This document shows positions 35,902 to 44,934 of a stretch of 64,000 bases of DNA, one piece after another. The translations under genes were made by a program, and so were the position numbers. Positions within the stretch are counted from its first letter, which is position 1. Each line of letters opens with the position of its first letter. The stretch is taken from positions 434,001-498,000 of the forward strand of contig NZ_QFXK01000009.1 in the NCBI RefSeq assembly GCF_003261635.1, in the 5' to 3' direction. The stretch comes from Kribbella monticola. Its GTDB lineage: Bacteria > Actinomycetota > Actinomycetes > Propionibacteriales > Kribbellaceae. The notes below the pieces were generated by a model. That model worked only from the letters and a program-made list of their open reading frames with translations. It was not told the origin of the DNA and did not search any database.

Positions 35902-36767
35902 ACCGAGGGATCGTACGACGTACCAGCGTCAGCCGGCGCCCTCGAAACCGACCACTGCAGCAGGAAACGAAGACCTTCGGACGACTGGGAATCGGCCGCT
36001 GCCGTGTAGGCGATCAGGAACTGCTCCGGATGGGTGTCGACCGTGAACTGCTGGACCTCGAGAGTCAGCTCCCCGACGACCGGATGGACATAGGTCTTGG
36101 TCAGCTGGTGCGGTCCGCGGACCTGGTGGGTCGCCCACCAGTTGCGGAAGTCGGCATCCCCGGCCTGCAGCTCGTCGATCAGCGCGTGCAACGCGGTGTC
36201 ATCGGGTTTGCGGCCCGCCTCCATTCGCAGTACCGCGACGCACTCGCGCGCGGCGCGCGGCCAATCGGCGTACAGAGCCCTGAAGTCCTTGTCGAGGAAG
36301 GTGAGCCAGATCAGGTTGCGTCGTGGCGGCGCGACCTGCTCGAAATCGATCAGCAGTGCCGCGGCCCCGCCGTTCCAGGCAAGAACGTCCATCGTGCGAC
36401 TCAGCACCATGGCCGGTACGTCGTGCATGGTGTCCAGCAGCTGCCGCAACTGCGGCGACACCGCGGCCCGCGCCGGCTGGCGTGCGGCAGCACCTGGTAC
36501 GACGTCCGCCGCGGCGAACAGGTAGTCGCGCTCGTCGGCCTCCAACCCCAGCGCGTCGGCGAGGGCATCCAGAACCGGGCGGGAGACCCGTCGGCTCCGG
36601 CCCTGCTCCAGCCGCACGACGTAGTCGACACTCACGTGCGCGAGCTGGGCCAGTTCCTCGCGGCGCAGTCCGGGAACGCGGCGCAGCCGGCCGTCGTCCG
36701 GTATACCCACCTGCTGAGGATCGACCGCGGCGCGACGCGCCCGAAGGAAGTCGCCGAGCTGATTCAT
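35898..36767 (-). CDS. XRE-type regulator with MmyB-like ligand domain
   Basis: A 289-residue regulator. The helix-turn-helix lies in residues 33-62 (REELAQLAHVSVDYVVRLEQ), with the family's RRVPGLRREELA lead-in. From about residue 110 follows the PAS-like MmyB ligand domain (LSRTMDVLAWNGGAAALLID, YADWPRAARECVAVLR, GELTLEVQQFTVDTHPEQFL). Such regulators normally repress a divergent oxidoreductase or hydrolase gene. Here the divergent neighbour is the hydrolase at 36891. Confidence 0.87.
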   Translation of the reverse strand: MNQLGDFLRARRAAVDPQQVGIPDDGRLRRVPGLRREELAQLAHVSVDYVVRLEQGRSRRVSRPVLDALADALGLEADERDYLFAAADVVPGAAARQPARAAVSPQLRQLLDTMHDVPAMVLSRTMDVLAWNGGAAALLIDFEQVAPPRRNLIWLTFLDKDFRALYADWPRAARECVAVLRMEAGRKPDDTALHALIDELQAGDADFRNWWATHQVRGPHQLTKTYVHPVVGELTLEVQQFTVDTHPEQFLIAYTAAADSQSSEGLRFLLQWSVSRAPADAGTSYDPSV

Positions 36768-36890
36768 GACACCAGTGTCCCCATGATCCGCGAGAAATGC
36801 CTGGTACTGGCTTGCCTAGGCAGAACCCTCCCTGGAACGCACCCGCGACGACGGCGACCGTGGAGTGGCCACCGAGTTCAAGGAGCCGCA

Positions 36891-37796
36891 ATGAGAATTG
36901 ATGTCACATTCCCGAGCAACGGCCTGCAAATCGCCGGCCACCTCTATGTCCCCGACCAGCACACGGGTGTACCTGGGCCCGCGGTCGTGGTCGGGCATCC
37001 GGGCACCGGCGTGAAGGAGCAAGCAGCGGGCCTGTACGCCGCCAGGCTGGCCGCCGAGGGTCTCGTCACCCTCGCCTTCGACGCCGCGTACCAGGGCGAG
37101 AGCGAAGGGGAGCCGCGGGGACTGGAGGATCCGGCGCAGCGGGTCGAGGACCTCAAGGCGGCGGTGTCGTTCTTGACCACGCGCGATCAGGTTGACCCGG
37201 AGCGGATCGGCGTACTGGGCATCTGCGCCTCCGGCGGCTACGGTCTCGCGGCCGCCGGTACCGACCATCGGATCAAGGCGCTCGCGACGGTGAGCGGTGT
37301 CGACATCGCCCGGCAGTTCCGGTTCGGTGCCGATGGCAACCAAGATCCGGCGGTGCTGCAGAGCATGCTCGACGCGGCAGCACAAGCCCGTACCGCGGAA
37401 GCGCAGGGCAAGGAGCCGCAGACCTTCGACCTCTTCCCGGCGACCGAGCAGGATGCGCGCCGGGGCGGACCGCATGTCTTCGAGGGCTGGGAGTACTACA
37501 GCAGCCCGCGGGGCATGCATCCGCGATCGGCGAAGGCGATGCCGTGGAGCAGCGTCGACCGGATCGCCACCTTCGATGCCTTCCGTGCGGCCGATCTGAT
37601 CACACCGAGGCCGTTGTTGATGATCGTCGGCCGCGAAGCCGTCACCGCGTGGATGGCCGTCGAGGCGTTCCAGCGAGCACACGGTCCGAAGGAGCTGTTC
37701 TGGATCGAGGGTGCGAGCCACGTCGACCTGTACGACAAGGACGAGTACGTCACGCCGGCGGTAGCTAAGCTGGCTGAGTTCTACGCTGCGCTCTGA
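36891..37796 (+). CDS. Alpha/beta hydrolase, dienelactone-hydrolase-like
   Basis: A 301-residue soluble hydrolase. The nucleophile elbow reads GICASGGYG, the acid lies in PRPLLMIVGREA and the terminal catalytic histidine in EGASHVDLYD. GHPGTGVKEQ early in the chain forms the oxyanion side. Relatives act on esters or lactones; the substrate is unknown. AAGGAG before ATG 36891 settles the start. It is divergent from the XRE/MmyB regulator, which probably controls it. Its 3' end overlaps the AraC regulator gene by 32 bases in convergent order. Confidence 0.85.
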   Translation: MRIDVTFPSNGLQIAGHLYVPDQHTGVPGPAVVVGHPGTGVKEQAAGLYAARLAAEGLVTLAFDAAYQGESEGEPRGLEDPAQRVEDLKAAVSFLTTRDQVDPERIGVLGICASGGYGLAAAGTDHRIKALATVSGVDIARQFRFGADGNQDPAVLQSMLDAAAQARTAEAQGKEPQTFDLFPATEQDARRGGPHVFEGWEYYSSPRGMHPRSAKAMPWSSVDRIATFDAFRAADLITPRPLLMIVGREAVTAWMAVEAFQRAHGPKELFWIEGASHVDLYDKDEYVTPAVAKLAEFYAAL

Positions 37797-38712
37797 AGGC
37801 GCGGCGGTAGGCGCTCGGCGTGGTTCGTACGGCGGACTGGAAGCGGCGGCGGAGGTTGGTGGCCGAGGACAGGCCGACCCGGGTGGCGATGGTCTCGATC
37901 GGCAGGTCGGTTTCCTCAAGCAGGACACGGGTTCTGGCGATGCGCTGGGCGAGCAGCCATTGGCCCGGAGCCGTCCCGAGCTGCTCGGCGAAGCGGCGAG
38001 CGAGGGTTCGTGGCGAGACATTGATCCGGGCGGCGAGATCGTCCACCGTGATCGGTTCGGCAAGGTGATCGGTCGCCCAGTCGAGGAGTTCGCCGAGAGA
38101 TTCGTTCGGTACTACGGCGGCTTCGGCGCGGTACTGGACTTGGCCGCCTTCGCGGTGTGGCGGCATCACCATCCGGCGCGCGATCCGGGCGGCGTACGCG
38201 GCGCCGTGGTCGGCACGGATCAGCTGCAGGCAAAGGTCGATCCCGGTGCCGGAGCCGCCGCTGGTCGCGATGTCGCCGTGGTCGATGTAGAGCACATCCG
38301 GGTCCACCTGCACGGCCGGGAAGCGGCGCTGCAGCTCGTCGGCGTACCGCCAGTGGGTGGTGATCCGGCGCCCGTCGAGCAGCCCGGTCGCAGCCAGTGC
38401 GGCCGCACCCGAACAGATGCTGACGAGGCGGGCGCCCCGCCGATGCGCCCGGCGCAGAGCACGCAGTACGGCGGGGGAGGGCTCGCGATCGAGCGGCAAC
38501 CAGCCCGGTACGACGATGGTGTCCGCGCGCTCCAGTCTTCGCAGGCCTGTCGGCACCACCATGTCGAAACCTTCAAGGGTCGCAACGGCGCCAGGCTGTT
38601 CGGTGCACACGCTGAACGAATAGCGCTCGTCACGGAAGACGGCGGCGACACAGCCCAGCTCGAAGCTGGACTGGGGCGCCGTCACCAGGGCCACTACTCG
38701 ATGCACGACCAT
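37765..38712 (-). CDS. AraC-family regulator with DJ-1/PfpI-like sensor domain
   Basis: A 315-residue GlxA/FtrA-type activator. Residues 1-190 form a class I glutamine amidotransferase-like domain. Its elbow cysteine is in VSICSGAAALAATGLLDGRR, but such domains usually sense rather than catalyse. The AraC DNA-binding part covers about residues 205-310 (DDLAARINVSPRTLARRFAE, IETIATRVGLSSATNLRRRF). It is divergent from the cupin gene at 38775, its probable target. Confidence 0.9.
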   Translation of the reverse strand: MVVHRVVALVTAPQSSFELGCVAAVFRDERYSFSVCTEQPGAVATLEGFDMVVPTGLRRLERADTIVVPGWLPLDREPSPAVLRALRRAHRRGARLVSICSGAAALAATGLLDGRRITTHWRYADELQRRFPAVQVDPDVLYIDHGDIATSGGSGTGIDLCLQLIRADHGAAYAARIARRMVMPPHREGGQVQYRAEAAVVPNESLGELLDWATDHLAEPITVDDLAARINVSPRTLARRFAEQLGTAPGQWLLAQRIARTRVLLEETDLPIETIATRVGLSSATNLRRRFQSAVRTTPSAYRRAFRAQRRTQPA

Positions 38713-38774
38713 GGCAGAAAAGTACCGGATCGGGACTATTCAGACACTGGGAAGCGACACGGCAGCGTTCCAGG

Positions 38775-39095
38775 ATGGACGACATGCAGAACTTCGAATG
38801 GGCGGTGGCCGACGACGTACCGAGCCGTGAGGTGTTCCCCGGTATCAAACTGCGGACCCTCTGGAAGGGCGAGGTCGCGTCGGCGCACCTGCTGCAAATG
38901 GAACCCGGCTCCTGCTGGGAGGGCATCGACGTCCACGAGCCGGGACCGGAGGAGGTGTTCGTCGTCGAAGGCGTCTTCAACGACGGGATCCGCGACTACC
39001 CCACTGGTTCGTTCATCCACGCCCCGGCCGGCTCGTCCCATGTCCCACAGTCGGCCGAGGGCTGCACGTTGTTTCTCTTCTACCCTGAGGGTTAG
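38775..39095 (+). CDS. Small cupin protein
   Basis: A 106-residue single cupin. The two cupin motifs are EPGPEEVFVVEGVFND and GSFIHAPAGSSHVPQSAEGC, with His and Glu residues suitable for a metal. Members of this ChrR-like shape can bind small ligands or act as simple dioxygenases; this one is unassigned. Two ATGs (38775 and 38784) are possible. It is divergent from the AraC regulator and its stop overlaps the convergent aminotransferase gene by four bases. Confidence 0.78.
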   Translation: MDDMQNFEWAVADDVPSREVFPGIKLRTLWKGEVASAHLLQMEPGSCWEGIDVHEPGPEEVFVVEGVFNDGIRDYPTGSFIHAPAGSSHVPQSAEGCTLFLFYPEG

Positions 39096-40213
39096 CCGAG
39101 ACCCGTGGCGATCCGGTTGAGCATCTCGGTGACGAGCTCCTCGCTGGTGCCGAAGTTCAGCCGGGCGAAGGTGGTCGCCGCCGGGTCGTAGCTGGTGCCC
39201 GGGCTGAGCGCGACGCCGGCCTTCGAGAGCAGGAAGCGAGCCGGGTCCTCGTCGAGCGCACCGGCGAAGTCGAGCCAACCGACGTACGTGGCTTGCGGGG
39301 GAGTCCACGAGACTCCGGCCGGAAGCCCCGTGTCGATGACGGTGCGGTTCCGGTCGAGTTGGCGCAGGACGTCGTCGAGCCAGTCGTCGCACTGCGAGAA
39401 CGCGACCTCGGCCGCGAGCACGCCGAGCAGGCCGGCCTGTTCGGAGGCGATCGACGATCGGCGTACGACGTCCTGTGCGCGATCCGAGGCGGTGACCATC
39501 ATCGCGGCCTTCAGCCCGGCCAGGTTGAAGGCCTTGGACGCCGAGGTCAGCGAGATCCCGCAGGACCGGGCAGCGTCCGACACCTCCAGCCAGGGCACAT
39601 GCTTGGCGCCGCCCGGAAGGACCAGCGGCGCGTGGATCTCGTCGGCAAACACCCAGGCGCCGTACTGCGCGCAGAGGTCGGCGATCTGCTCCAGTTCCTC
39701 GCGCGGCAGCACCCGGCCGGTCGGATTGTGCGGGTTGGCAAGGATCAACACATCGAGGCCGTCCCGCAGCTGCGCGACGAGCCTGTCGAGATCGAAGGAC
39801 CCGTCCGCGGCCAACGGGATCGGCACCAGCGAGAAACCGGCCGGCGGCAACTGCAGCAGGAACGGGGGATAGGCGGCGGATGCGAAGCCGACCGAGCCGC
39901 CCGGCGCGACGATCCGGCACAGCTCGATGAGGCCGAGCATCACGTCGGGCACGAGGGCGAGCTGATCCGGATCGACCTGCCAGTCCAGCCGTCGCCGCGC
40001 GAACCCGGCGAACGCCTCACCCAGCGAAGCCGGTACTCCGGCCGTGTAGCCGAGGTCGCTGCGCGAAACCGCGTCGTGCAGGACCGCGGCGATCGGCTCC
40101 GCCAGCTCGAAGTCCATCTCCGCCACGGTCGCGGCGATCACCCCGTCGCCGTAGCCGAACCACTTCTCGCTCCGTCGCTGCTGCAATTCGTCCAGTGCCG
40201 GAACCTTGGGCAT
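39092..40213 (-). CDS. MalY/PatB-type PLP aminotransferase or cystathionine beta-lyase
   Basis: A 373-residue fold-type I PLP enzyme. NPHNPTG is at about residues 160-166, DEIHAPLVLPG near 191 and the cofactor lysine is Lys227 in SLTSASKAFNLAG, all in the MalY/PatB arrangement. These enzymes cleave C-S bonds of cystathionine or cysteine conjugates, and some also repress sugar genes. Which applies here cannot be read. The ATG at 40213 follows AAGGAGGAC. Confidence 0.87.
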   Translation of the reverse strand: MPKVPALDELQQRRSEKWFGYGDGVIAATVAEMDFELAEPIAAVLHDAVSRSDLGYTAGVPASLGEAFAGFARRRLDWQVDPDQLALVPDVMLGLIELCRIVAPGGSVGFASAAYPPFLLQLPPAGFSLVPIPLAADGSFDLDRLVAQLRDGLDVLILANPHNPTGRVLPREELEQIADLCAQYGAWVFADEIHAPLVLPGGAKHVPWLEVSDAARSCGISLTSASKAFNLAGLKAAMMVTASDRAQDVVRRSSIASEQAGLLGVLAAEVAFSQCDDWLDDVLRQLDRNRTVIDTGLPAGVSWTPPQATYVGWLDFAGALDEDPARFLLSKAGVALSPGTSYDPAATTFARLNFGTSEELVTEMLNRIATGLG

Positions 40214-40265
40214 GGTCCTCCTTCGATCGGCTGAGTGCTTCTCCCCGTACCCAGCCCGGCCGGTT

Positions 40266-41054
40266 TCAGGCCGGCGGCCGCGGCTCGGTGTTCCCCGCGT
40301 GCGTGCCGTCCGCCGGGAGTTTGCGGGTGTCGATCAGCTGCTGGGCGACGTCGCGCAACTTCGTGTTGGTGTCCTGCGAGTAGCGCTTGAGGATCGCGAA
40401 CGCGCGGTCGCCGTCGACGTCGAAGCGCTCCATCAGGATGCCCATCGCCTGGCCGACGAGTTTGCGGGCGTCCACCGCCTGCGCCATCGAGACCTCGTGC
40501 CGCGCGGTGGCGACAGCGACCGAGGCGTGCCGGGCGAGGATGTGGGCGATCGCCTCGTCGTCGGCACCGAACGCGTCCGGCTCGGGACTGTAGAGCCCGA
40601 GTACGCCGACGGTCTGCGGCCGCGTGCCGCCCGTCAGCAGCGGTACGTCGAGGACGCTGCGTACTCCGAGCGCCGCGACCTTGGCCGCCCATTCCGGCCA
40701 GCGCTGCTCGGTACTCGTGTCAGGGATCAGCACGGTCGTCCGCTCCCGCAGCGAGGTCACCAGTGGCCCGTTGTCACTGGAGATCTGCATCTCGTACGCC
40801 TCGGCGACGACCGGATCGGTGACAGCGGCAACCTCTGGGCGACGGCCACGGACGTTCAGCACGATGCCGGCGTACGAGCAGTTCAGCGCCTGCAGCGCGA
40901 ACTGGGCAACCGCTTCGACAGTCTCCACCAGGCCGTCGGCGTCGTGCAGCTCGATCGCCAGCCGTGCGAACGTGTCGGCGACCTGCTGGCCGTCGGCCTG
41001 ATCGGCTGCATCGAGGGGTGCCTGCTCGGCAGCCACCCGGGGGGACTGAGTCAT
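40266..41054 (-). CDS. GAF-ANTAR RNA-binding regulator
   Basis: About 262 residues. A GAF domain covers roughly residues 30-175 (ALNCSYAGIVLNVRGRRPEV, VRSVLDVPLLTGGTRPQTVG), and a C-terminal ANTAR domain follows (AVDARKLVGQAMGILMERFD, AFAILKRYSQDTNTKLRDVA). ANTAR proteins bind paired hairpins in mRNA leaders and prevent termination, so this should sense a small ligand or redox state and act on RNA. ATG 41054 was taken; a GTG at 41060 is also in frame. No partner kinase is nearby and I saw no obvious paired-hairpin target beside it. Confidence 0.87.
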   Translation of the reverse strand: MTQSPRVAAEQAPLDAADQADGQQVADTFARLAIELHDADGLVETVEAVAQFALQALNCSYAGIVLNVRGRRPEVAAVTDPVVAEAYEMQISSDNGPLVTSLRERTTVLIPDTSTEQRWPEWAAKVAALGVRSVLDVPLLTGGTRPQTVGVLGLYSPEPDAFGADDEAIAHILARHASVAVATARHEVSMAQAVDARKLVGQAMGILMERFDVDGDRAFAILKRYSQDTNTKLRDVAQQLIDTRKLPADGTHAGNTEPRPPA

Positions 41055-41161
41055 GGGCACATCATGCCAAGCCCACGCCGAAGGCGGGCGCGGACACGGA
41101 CGCCGGCTCAGTCCACGGATGATCTGCTACGCGGAGTAGCAGAACAGCTACGCGGGGGGCC

Positions 41162-41515
41162 TCAGGCGTGGTCGCCGTCGAGGAGTTCGTGGAGTTCGGC
41201 GACCGCCTTGGTGATGTCCTCGTAGTCGTTCTGGGCGGCGCGCGACTCGGCGCTGATCACGCCGCAGCGGTGCACGCGACGGAAGTCGCCGTACGGGAAC
41301 TTGTAGCGCCCCTTGGTCTCCTCGCTTGCCTCGGTGTCGACCCCGAGGTACCACTTGCCGTACTCGCTCCAGCCGTGCTTGTCGACGTACGCGTTCTCGT
41401 CGTCGGCGCTCGGCGCGTGCTCGCTCCAGTCGTCGCGCTCGTCCATCACCGTCTGGTTCTTGCGGGCCAGGCTCTTGGCGTGGTCGAAGGCGGCCTTGTT
41501 GAGTTTCACCGTCAT
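41162..41515 (-). CDS. Conserved small charged protein of unknown function
   Basis: A 117-residue soluble, charged protein (VKLNKAAFDHAKSLARKNQT at the start, DKHGWSEYGKWYLGVDTEAS in the middle, RRVHRCGVISAESRAAQND later). I recall unnamed actinomycete relatives, often with this WSEYGKWYLG core, but no function. GGAGGAG about ten bases before ATG 41515 supports the start; an in-frame upstream ATG lies too far from any ribosome site. There is no signal peptide or membrane helix. Confidence 0.72.
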   Translation of the reverse strand: MTVKLNKAAFDHAKSLARKNQTVMDERDDWSEHAPSADDENAYVDKHGWSEYGKWYLGVDTEASEETKGRYKFPYGDFRRVHRCGVISAESRAAQNDYEDITKAVAELHELLDGDHA

Positions 41516-41578
41516 CGTGGTCAGCTCCTCCACTGTCGGACGCGTCCCAAGTGCCCAGCCGGAGGGTCCGAAAACACC

Positions 41579-42532
41579 TCAGGTACTTCGTGCCGCTGCC
41601 TGCAGTCGCTCCGCCAGGACGCGACAGCGGTCCGTCAGCTCGGGCGGATCGAGTACTTCGAAGGGGTGCCCCAGCAGGACCATGTGCATCAGCACGAAGT
41701 CGAGACTGCCCCCGCCACTCAGTACTTCGCAGCGCTCGCCGTCACGCGGTCGCACAACGGCGGCGGCCGCCGGGAGCTGCGCGCGGACGGTCTCAGCCGA
41801 CGCGTGCACGAGGAAGCGGGCCTGGTGTGGGTAGACCCGGCTCGACACGGCTTCCTGCACGTACGACGCGGCGTCCGGCGCCGGGCGCGGCCGGAATCGC
41901 CAGGTCCGCGCGGCCACCTCGGTCATCCGGTCGACGCGGAAGTTCCGCCAGTCGTCGCGGTCGAGGTCGTAGGCGAACAGGTACCAGCGCCGGTCGGAGG
42001 AGACCAGGCGATAGGGCTCGACCCGGCGTCGGCGTACCTCGTTCCCGGACGGGTAGTCGAAGCCGGCCTCGACCTGGTCGCGACACGCCCTGGCCAGCGT
42101 CATGATCACCTCGGCGTCGACCGGCGCGCGGCCCCCGCCGAAGGACTCCACCGAGCCGGCGAGAGCACGCACCTCGTGCTGCAACCGGGTCGGCAGCACC
42201 CGGTCGAGCTTGGTCAACGCCCGTACGGCGGCGTCACTCGCGCTCGCCACGCCGCCACCCGCACCGGCGAGCAGCGAGACAGCCGTGGCGATCGCCTCCT
42301 CGTCGTCGAGGAGCAGCGGCGGCAGGTCCTGCCCGGGACCCAGTTGGTAGCCGACGCCCTGGCTGGCGTGCACCTGGTAGCCGAGAGTGCGGAGTCGCTC
42401 GACATCACGTCGTACGGTGCGTGGCGTGACCCCGAGGCGTGCGGCCAGCTCGGGCCCCGTCCAGACCTGGCGCTGCTGGAGCAGCCCGAGCAGGGTCAGT
42501 ACGCGCTCCGTCGTACCGAGCTCGTCTTCCAT
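41579..42532 (-). CDS. YafY-type WYL-domain transcriptional regulator
   Basis: A 317-residue DeoR-like regulator. The helix-turn-helix is at residues 24-45 (TGPELAARLGVTPRTVRRDV). The WYL domain starts near 140, with the RRRRVEPYRLVSSDRRWYLF core and FRVDRMTEV. WYL domains sense nucleic acid or small ligands. It is divergent from the VOC protein gene at 42624, with a clear dyad between them. Confidence 0.9.
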   Translation of the reverse strand: MEDELGTTERVLTLLGLLQQRQVWTGPELAARLGVTPRTVRRDVERLRTLGYQVHASQGVGYQLGPGQDLPPLLLDDEEAIATAVSLLAGAGGGVASASDAAVRALTKLDRVLPTRLQHEVRALAGSVESFGGGRAPVDAEVIMTLARACRDQVEAGFDYPSGNEVRRRRVEPYRLVSSDRRWYLFAYDLDRDDWRNFRVDRMTEVAARTWRFRPRPAPDAASYVQEAVSSRVYPHQARFLVHASAETVRAQLPAAAAVVRPRDGERCEVLSGGGSLDFVLMHMVLLGHPFEVLDPPELTDRCRVLAERLQAAARST

Positions 42533-42553
42533 GAGGTCCAGCCTGCCAGAACT

Positions 42554-42574
42554 AGCGGACCGATTCTGTCCGCT
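42554..42574. promoter_or_regulatory. Candidate operator of the YafY-type regulator
   Basis: AGCGGAC (42554-42560) and GTCCGCT (42568-42574) form a perfect 7-7-7 dyad in the 91-base region between the divergent WYL regulator and VOC genes. Dyads of this shape are common next to YafY-type genes, so it is the likely shared operator. Confidence 0.65.
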
Positions 42575-42623
42575 TGAGGTGTCAGGGTGAAGCTATGAAG
42601 ACAGCTACGAGCGGAGCGAACCG

Positions 42624-43085
42624 ATGAGCCGTGAAATCCAGGTCACCTTCGATGCCCACGACCCGGCCGCGTTGTCGATCTTCTGGCGGGACGTGCTGGG
42701 CTATGTCCACCCGGGGCCGCCCGGGGTCGACCTGCCCGAGGGCGCCGATCCGCTGGCGGCCTGGGACGAATTCCTCGAGCGGGCCGGCGTGCCGGAGAGC
42801 GAGCGCAACACCGCCTCGGCGTTGGAGGATCCCGACAAGCGAGGTCCTCGTTTCTTCTTCCAGCAGGTGCCGGAGGACAAGGTCGCCAAGAACCGGGTGC
42901 ACCTCGATGTCCGGGCCGCGCCGGGACTCGAAGGCGACGAGCGGATGGCGACGCTGGAAGCCGAATGCGCCCGGCTGGTCGCGCTGGGAGCGACGCGGGT
43001 CCGGCGCAGCGAGCCGGCGCCGCCGATGAGCCTCGGCTTCATCGTGATGACCGACCCGGAAGGCAACGAGTTCTGCCTGGACTGA
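42624..43085 (+). CDS. VOC-superfamily (glyoxalase-like) protein
   Basis: A 153-residue two-module VOC protein (Glyoxalase_6 type). Opening SREIQVTFDAHDPAALSIFW and closing GFIVMTDPEGNEFCLD are typical of actinomycete members; KNRVHLDVRA marks the second half. These act as dioxygenases, lyases or drug-binding proteins. The exact role is unknown. It is divergent from the WYL regulator and is its likely target. Confidence 0.85.
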   Translation: MSREIQVTFDAHDPAALSIFWRDVLGYVHPGPPGVDLPEGADPLAAWDEFLERAGVPESERNTASALEDPDKRGPRFFFQQVPEDKVAKNRVHLDVRAAPGLEGDERMATLEAECARLVALGATRVRRSEPAPPMSLGFIVMTDPEGNEFCLD

Positions 43086-43259
43086 CAGCTGCGGGATGGC
43101 CGGGGTGGCGAGCGGCTCTTCCGGAGGTGAGCTGCTCGACCCCGGCCACCGCGCTCGCTGTACCCCGTCGGCATTCGGGGCAAACCTGGACTCCGGATGA
43201 CCGGCCGGTGGACGAATTTCCGACGGCGATCGTCCGGAACGAGGGCTATCGTCGCGGTC

Positions 43260-44030
43260 ATGGACATGCTGACGACTGAGCAGATCGAGGCGGCCGACCT
43301 CAAGGACTGGCGGAAACTCGGGCAGGGGTTCCATGCGCGGTACGTAGTGGACGGGTTCGGCGAGGGAGTGCGGTTCGTCGCCGCCGTCGGGCAGGCCGGC
43401 GACGCGCTCGGGCATCATCCGCGGGTGACGATGGGGGACGGGTTCGTCGACCTCAAGCTGATCAGCGAGGACGCGGTCTACCGCGACGGCGAAGGCAGTG
43501 AGCACGTCGTCGAATGGGTGACCGGCAAGGACGTCGAGCTCGCGCGACGGATCACCGAAATCGCTGCTGAGCAAGGGATTGTGGCGACGCCGAGCGCGGT
43601 CACCGTGGTGGAGCTGGCGATCGACACCGCGCAGGCCGCGGCGATCGCGCCGGTGTGGGCGGCGCTGCTGACCGGAAGCACCGAGGCGCAAGGGCGCGGC
43701 ACGATCGGCACCGACATCCGCGATGCGACCGGCAGGGTACCGATCCTGTGGTTCCAGCAGACCGACGAGCACGAGACGCCCCGGCAGCGCTTCCACCTCG
43801 ACATCTGGGTCCCGCCGGAGATCGCCGAGTCCCGCATCGCCGCGGCCGTCGCCGCCGGCGGCATCGTCGTCGACGACACCCAGGCGCCGTCCTTCACCGT
43901 CATCGCCGACCAGGACGGCAACAAAGCCTGCATCTGCACCTACCTGTCCGCCGGCGAACCCGCCGCCCCCGCCGAAATCTCGGACATCCCCGCCGACACC
44001 TCGGACACCCCCTGGTCCGTCGACCGCTAG
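43260..44030 (+). CDS. Pterin-4a-carbinolamine dehydratase / VOC fusion protein
   Basis: A 256-residue two-domain protein. Residues 1-95 resemble pterin-4a-carbinolamine dehydratase (LTTEQIEAADLKDWRKLGQG and the catalytic-type HHPRV), which recycles pterin cofactor after aromatic hydroxylation. Residues 105-230 are a VOC domain (ELAIDTAQAAAIAPVWAALL, FTVIADQDGNKACICTY). A short Ala/Pro/Asp tail ends it. The loop after HHP lacks the usual later histidine-rich segment, so dehydratase activity is not certain. ATG 43260 was chosen; the frame extends upstream without a ribosome site. Confidence 0.8.
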   Translation: MDMLTTEQIEAADLKDWRKLGQGFHARYVVDGFGEGVRFVAAVGQAGDALGHHPRVTMGDGFVDLKLISEDAVYRDGEGSEHVVEWVTGKDVELARRITEIAAEQGIVATPSAVTVVELAIDTAQAAAIAPVWAALLTGSTEAQGRGTIGTDIRDATGRVPILWFQQTDEHETPRQRFHLDIWVPPEIAESRIAAAVAAGGIVVDDTQAPSFTVIADQDGNKACICTYLSAGEPAAPAEISDIPADTSDTPWSVDR

Positions 44031-44046
44031 CCTGCCCAGGGCGATC

Positions 44047-44880
44047 TCACCGAGGACCCGGTTCGCTGCCGGCGTCTGCTTCGCGCGTTCCTCTGAGCTG
44101 GCCCTGGGCCCGGTAGCGGCCGGGGGTGGTGCCGAGGAGGGTGGTGAAGGCGGTGATGAAGCTGCTGGGGTTGGACCAGCCGCAGGCATGCGCGACGTAC
44201 GTGGTGTCGTGGCCGTGGGCAAGGAGGATGAGGGCGTGGTAGATGCGGAGTTGGGTGCGCCACTCGTAGAAGGTCATCCCGAGTTCGTCGTGCAGGAGGC
44301 GGCTGAGCGTGCGGCCGCTGGCTCCGATCTTCTGGCCGAGTTCGGCCAGTGAGGTGTTGGTCGACGGGTCGTCGTACAGCAAGCGGGCGAGAGCTTGTAG
44401 ACGATCGTCCTGCGGCTCCGGGAGTTGCAACGGTTGCTCTTGTGCTTCGGGCAGTTCGTCGACGAGAGCTCGGCTGAGGCGAGCGGTCGCGGCCCGGTCG
44501 TACGGCGGTTTGCCGGGGTCGTAGTTGCGCGGGCCGGTCAGTGCGAGCAGGAGTTCACGGGCGAGCGGGGACACCGTGAACACGGCCGGGCGATCCAGGA
44601 TCCGCCGGGCCAGCGACGCCGGCAGGAAGAGGATTCGCATCTCCGTCTCGCCGTGCGCCCGGTGGTAGTGCGTGAACCCGGCCGGCGTCCAGCCGACCCG
44701 GCTGGCCGGAACGATCGACGTACCGCGCTCCGTGTGCACTGTCAGCACGCCGCTCGCCGCGTACACGAGATGGCCGCGACGATGTGAGTGCGCCGAGCTC
44801 GTGCCACCGGAGGTCCACAGGTGCATTCCGCCGGAAGCCCAGAGCTGGGACGAGCGGGGAGCTTGGCGGCCTACGAGCAT
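44047..44880 (-). CDS. AraC-family regulator with cupin sensor domain
   Basis: A 277-residue regulator. An N-terminal cupin (SSAHSHRRGHLVYAASGVLT) is followed from about residue 165 by the AraC DNA-binding module (SLAELGQKIGASGRTLSRLL, TTYVAHACGWSNPSSFITAF). The start at 44880 was chosen because it fits the family length and leaves a 54-base divergent region to the quinone oxidoreductase gene. That gene is its likely target. A longer open frame upstream would run into that gene. Confidence 0.88.
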   Translation of the reverse strand: MLVGRQAPRSSQLWASGGMHLWTSGGTSSAHSHRRGHLVYAASGVLTVHTERGTSIVPASRVGWTPAGFTHYHRAHGETEMRILFLPASLARRILDRPAVFTVSPLARELLLALTGPRNYDPGKPPYDRAATARLSRALVDELPEAQEQPLQLPEPQDDRLQALARLLYDDPSTNTSLAELGQKIGASGRTLSRLLHDELGMTFYEWRTQLRIYHALILLAHGHDTTYVAHACGWSNPSSFITAFTTLLGTTPGRYRAQGQLRGTREADAGSEPGPR

Positions 44881-44934
44881 AAGTTGGCAGTTTACCGGTG
44901 GCCGGTCAGACGGCGCGCTCGCGAGAGTGAAGAC

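Noticed and set aside
36902-36928. TGTCACA at 36902-36908, looking like another ECF41 -35
   Set aside because: It lies inside the hydrolase coding sequence (Asp-Val-Thr codons) and the base quartet 16 positions later is TGCA, not NGTC.
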